A stretch of 64,000 nucleotides of DNA from Thermodesulfobium sp. 4217-1 (lineage in GTDB: Bacteria; Thermodesulfobiota; Thermodesulfobiia; Thermodesulfobiales; Thermodesulfobiaceae): the NCBI RefSeq assembly GCF_039822205.1, contig NZ_JBAGBW010000008.1, forward strand, positions 1 through 64,000. The letters run 5' to 3'. How positions within the stretch are numbered: position 1 is the first letter of the stretch; each line of letters opens with the position of its first letter. Shown one piece after another: positions 62,953 to 64,000 of this stretch. Made by a program: the position numbers and the translations under genes. The notes beneath the pieces are model-generated. The model worked only from the letters and a program-made list of their open reading frames with translations. It had not been told where the DNA came from and did not search any database.

Positions 62953-64000
62953 ATGCGCACTTTGTTACAAATAAACTACCCCGATGTGAAAGTTATAATT
63001 TCATTATTGATTCTCTTATTTTTACTCTTTGTCTTATCGGCTGGAAAATCTCCATATCTAAAAATAAATAGAGCTTCCAGCGCGATCATTGGTTCATGCT
63101 TTATCATAATATTTGGAATTCTAAACTTCGATCAAGCTGTAAGCTCTGTGGATATCAGGACAATAGTAATACTATTCAATATGATGATCCTGTCAGGAAG
63201 CTTGAAATTGGCTGGGTTTTTCCCAATGGCAGGTTCATTTCTTATCTCAAACGCAAAAAACAGAATTGCACTGCTATATTTAACTATTTTTATTACAGGA
63301 ATTTTTTCTATGATAATAATAAACGATATAGTTTGTTTATTGTTTACACCAATAGTTATAATAATATGCTCTAGAACCAAAACCTATCCTATACCATTTT
63401 TATTAGGAGTAGCACTTGCATCCAATATTGGAAGTGCATGCTCTTTAATTGGGAACCCACAAAATATAATGATCGCAAATTTGTCCAAAATACCGTTTAC
63501 AGTATATTTTATTAAAACATTGCCGATAAGTTTGCTTGGATTAATATTGGTTGCAATATTTTTACACATAAGATATAGAGATAGGTTGCCAAAAGAGATT
63601 TTGGATACAAAGTATAGAAAGTTTGTCTTTCACAAATACTTAGTTTACAAAAGTATTTTAATTTTGTTTTTTGTAGTGTTAGGCTTTGTGATAAACCTCA
63701 ATCAAGTTGTAGTTTCTAGTCTTGGCGTTGTGTTTCTAATGTTAACCAGAAGAATAAAATCTGAAAAGCTCATTAAAGAGGTAGATTACAGCCTCCTTCT
63801 GACGTTTATCGGACTTTTTATAGTGATAGGGGGAGTTGAAAAAAGTGGGGTTATAAATATATTGGTCAACGATATAGGATATAACCTTTTTAAAAATACA
63901 AGTTTTTTCTCATTTTTAACAGCAATACTATCAAACATCATCGGAAATGTTCCGGCAGTAATGATGCTCCATTACTTTATCCCAAATGAAAATGCCAACT
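62953..64000 (+). CDS. SLC13/ArsB-like ion transporter (3' end outside window)
   Basis: Starting from ATG 62953, immediately after the regulator stop, 349 codons are open to the window edge. The product has about ten hydrophobic segments. FMIIINDIVCLLFTPIVI-like and ASNIGSACSLIGNPQNIMIANLSKI correspond to the substrate-loop signatures of the ion transporter superfamily (ArsB, NhaD, SLC13), and SNIIGNVPAVMML is the second copy. The substrate may be arsenite, sulfate or a carboxylate. No own ribosome site; coupled to the regulator. Confidence 0.88.
   Translation, partial: MRTLLQINYPDVKVIISLLILLFLLFVLSAGKSPYLKINRASSAIIGSCFIIIFGILNFDQAVSSVDIRTIVILFNMMILSGSLKLAGFFPMAGSFLISNAKNRIALLYLTIFITGIFSMIIINDIVCLLFTPIVIIICSRTKTYPIPFLLGVALASNIGSACSLIGNPQNIMIANLSKIPFTVYFIKTLPISLLGLILVAIFLHIRYRDRLPKEILDTKYRKFVFHKYLVYKSILILFFVVLGFVINLNQVVVSSLGVVFLMLTRRIKSEKLIKEVDYSLLLTFIGLFIVIGGVEKSGVINILVNDIGYNLFKNTSFFSFLTAILSNIIGNVPAVMMLHYFIPNENAN

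Noticed and set aside
63096-63374. 92-codon frame at the right end
   Set aside because: Out of frame inside the ion transporter gene that starts at 62953.
1-64000. CRISPR arrays, insertion sequences, prophage or integrase genes
   Set aside because: No spaced direct repeats, transposase motifs or attachment-like repeats noticed on either strand.

Overview
The window is AT-rich chromosomal DNA from a bacterium with a two-membrane envelope. Supporting genes are a SecB-like export chaperone, a heptosyltransferase-type GT9, an O-antigen-ligase-like protein, an HlyD adaptor and a Spy/CpxP-like periplasmic protein. Pyruvate phosphate dikinase with its regulator, ThyX, a small siroheme sulfite-reductase-like protein, DsrE, two TauE/SafE transporters and a selenocysteine-containing SelD suggest an anaerobic, sulfur-metabolising, probably autotrophic organism. 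Thermodesulfobium or a relative would fit, but that is inference only. I saw no insertion sequence, prophage, CRISPR array or plasmid function; this is a core-gene region with a transport and signalling end.

Layout. 1-19.2 kb is almost entirely minus strand: dgt, ppdK and its regulator, glyS/glyQ, two glycosyltransferases and an MFS protein, a short recO, cdd, pyrG, a CBS/CNNM transporter, dgkA, ybeY, a PgpH-type HD phosphodiesterase, rpsU, a HIT protein and, at the head, a 6S RNA with its own promoter. 19.3-28.4 kb is mixed: GT9, ligase, an EAL-CBS-GGDEF protein, tRNA-Asp, an NlpC/P60 hydrolase, ispE, DedA, a Lin0512 protein, pncB, thyX and rpmE. 28.4-42 kb holds DsrE, cytochrome bd (cydAB), an FKBP-like/methyltransferase fusion, a DUF134 regulator with a Spy-like protein, the sulfite-reductase-like protein, EAL-HDOD, a DEAD helicase, a ThrE-type exporter and a catalytically degenerate beta-lactamase-fold protein. 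42-47.3 kb is a housekeeping run: ribBA-ribH-recG-rsmD-coaD-coiled-coil protein. 47.3-55 kb has SecB, a membrane LuxR regulator and an HlyD/ABC exporter whose permease sits behind selD. 55-59.9 kb contains two mirror-image modules, each with a TauE/SafE protein, a membrane protein and a Usp-like protein. 59.9-64 kb is a PhnD-like binding protein, histidine kinase, NarL-type regulator and SLC13/ArsB-like permease, cut by the window edge.

The most unusual feature is translation initiation. At least four genes (glyQ, the GT2 glycosyltransferase, ispE, thyX), and probably the phnD-like gene, can only encode a complete N-terminus if translation starts at ATT or a similarly non-standard codon; the HIT gene appears to start at CTG. 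Other points of note are the selD selenocysteine codon with a nearby SECIS-like hairpin, an out-of-frame N-terminus for recG, and the sensor-permease cluster at the right end. All calls come from reading the sequence; no database search was run.
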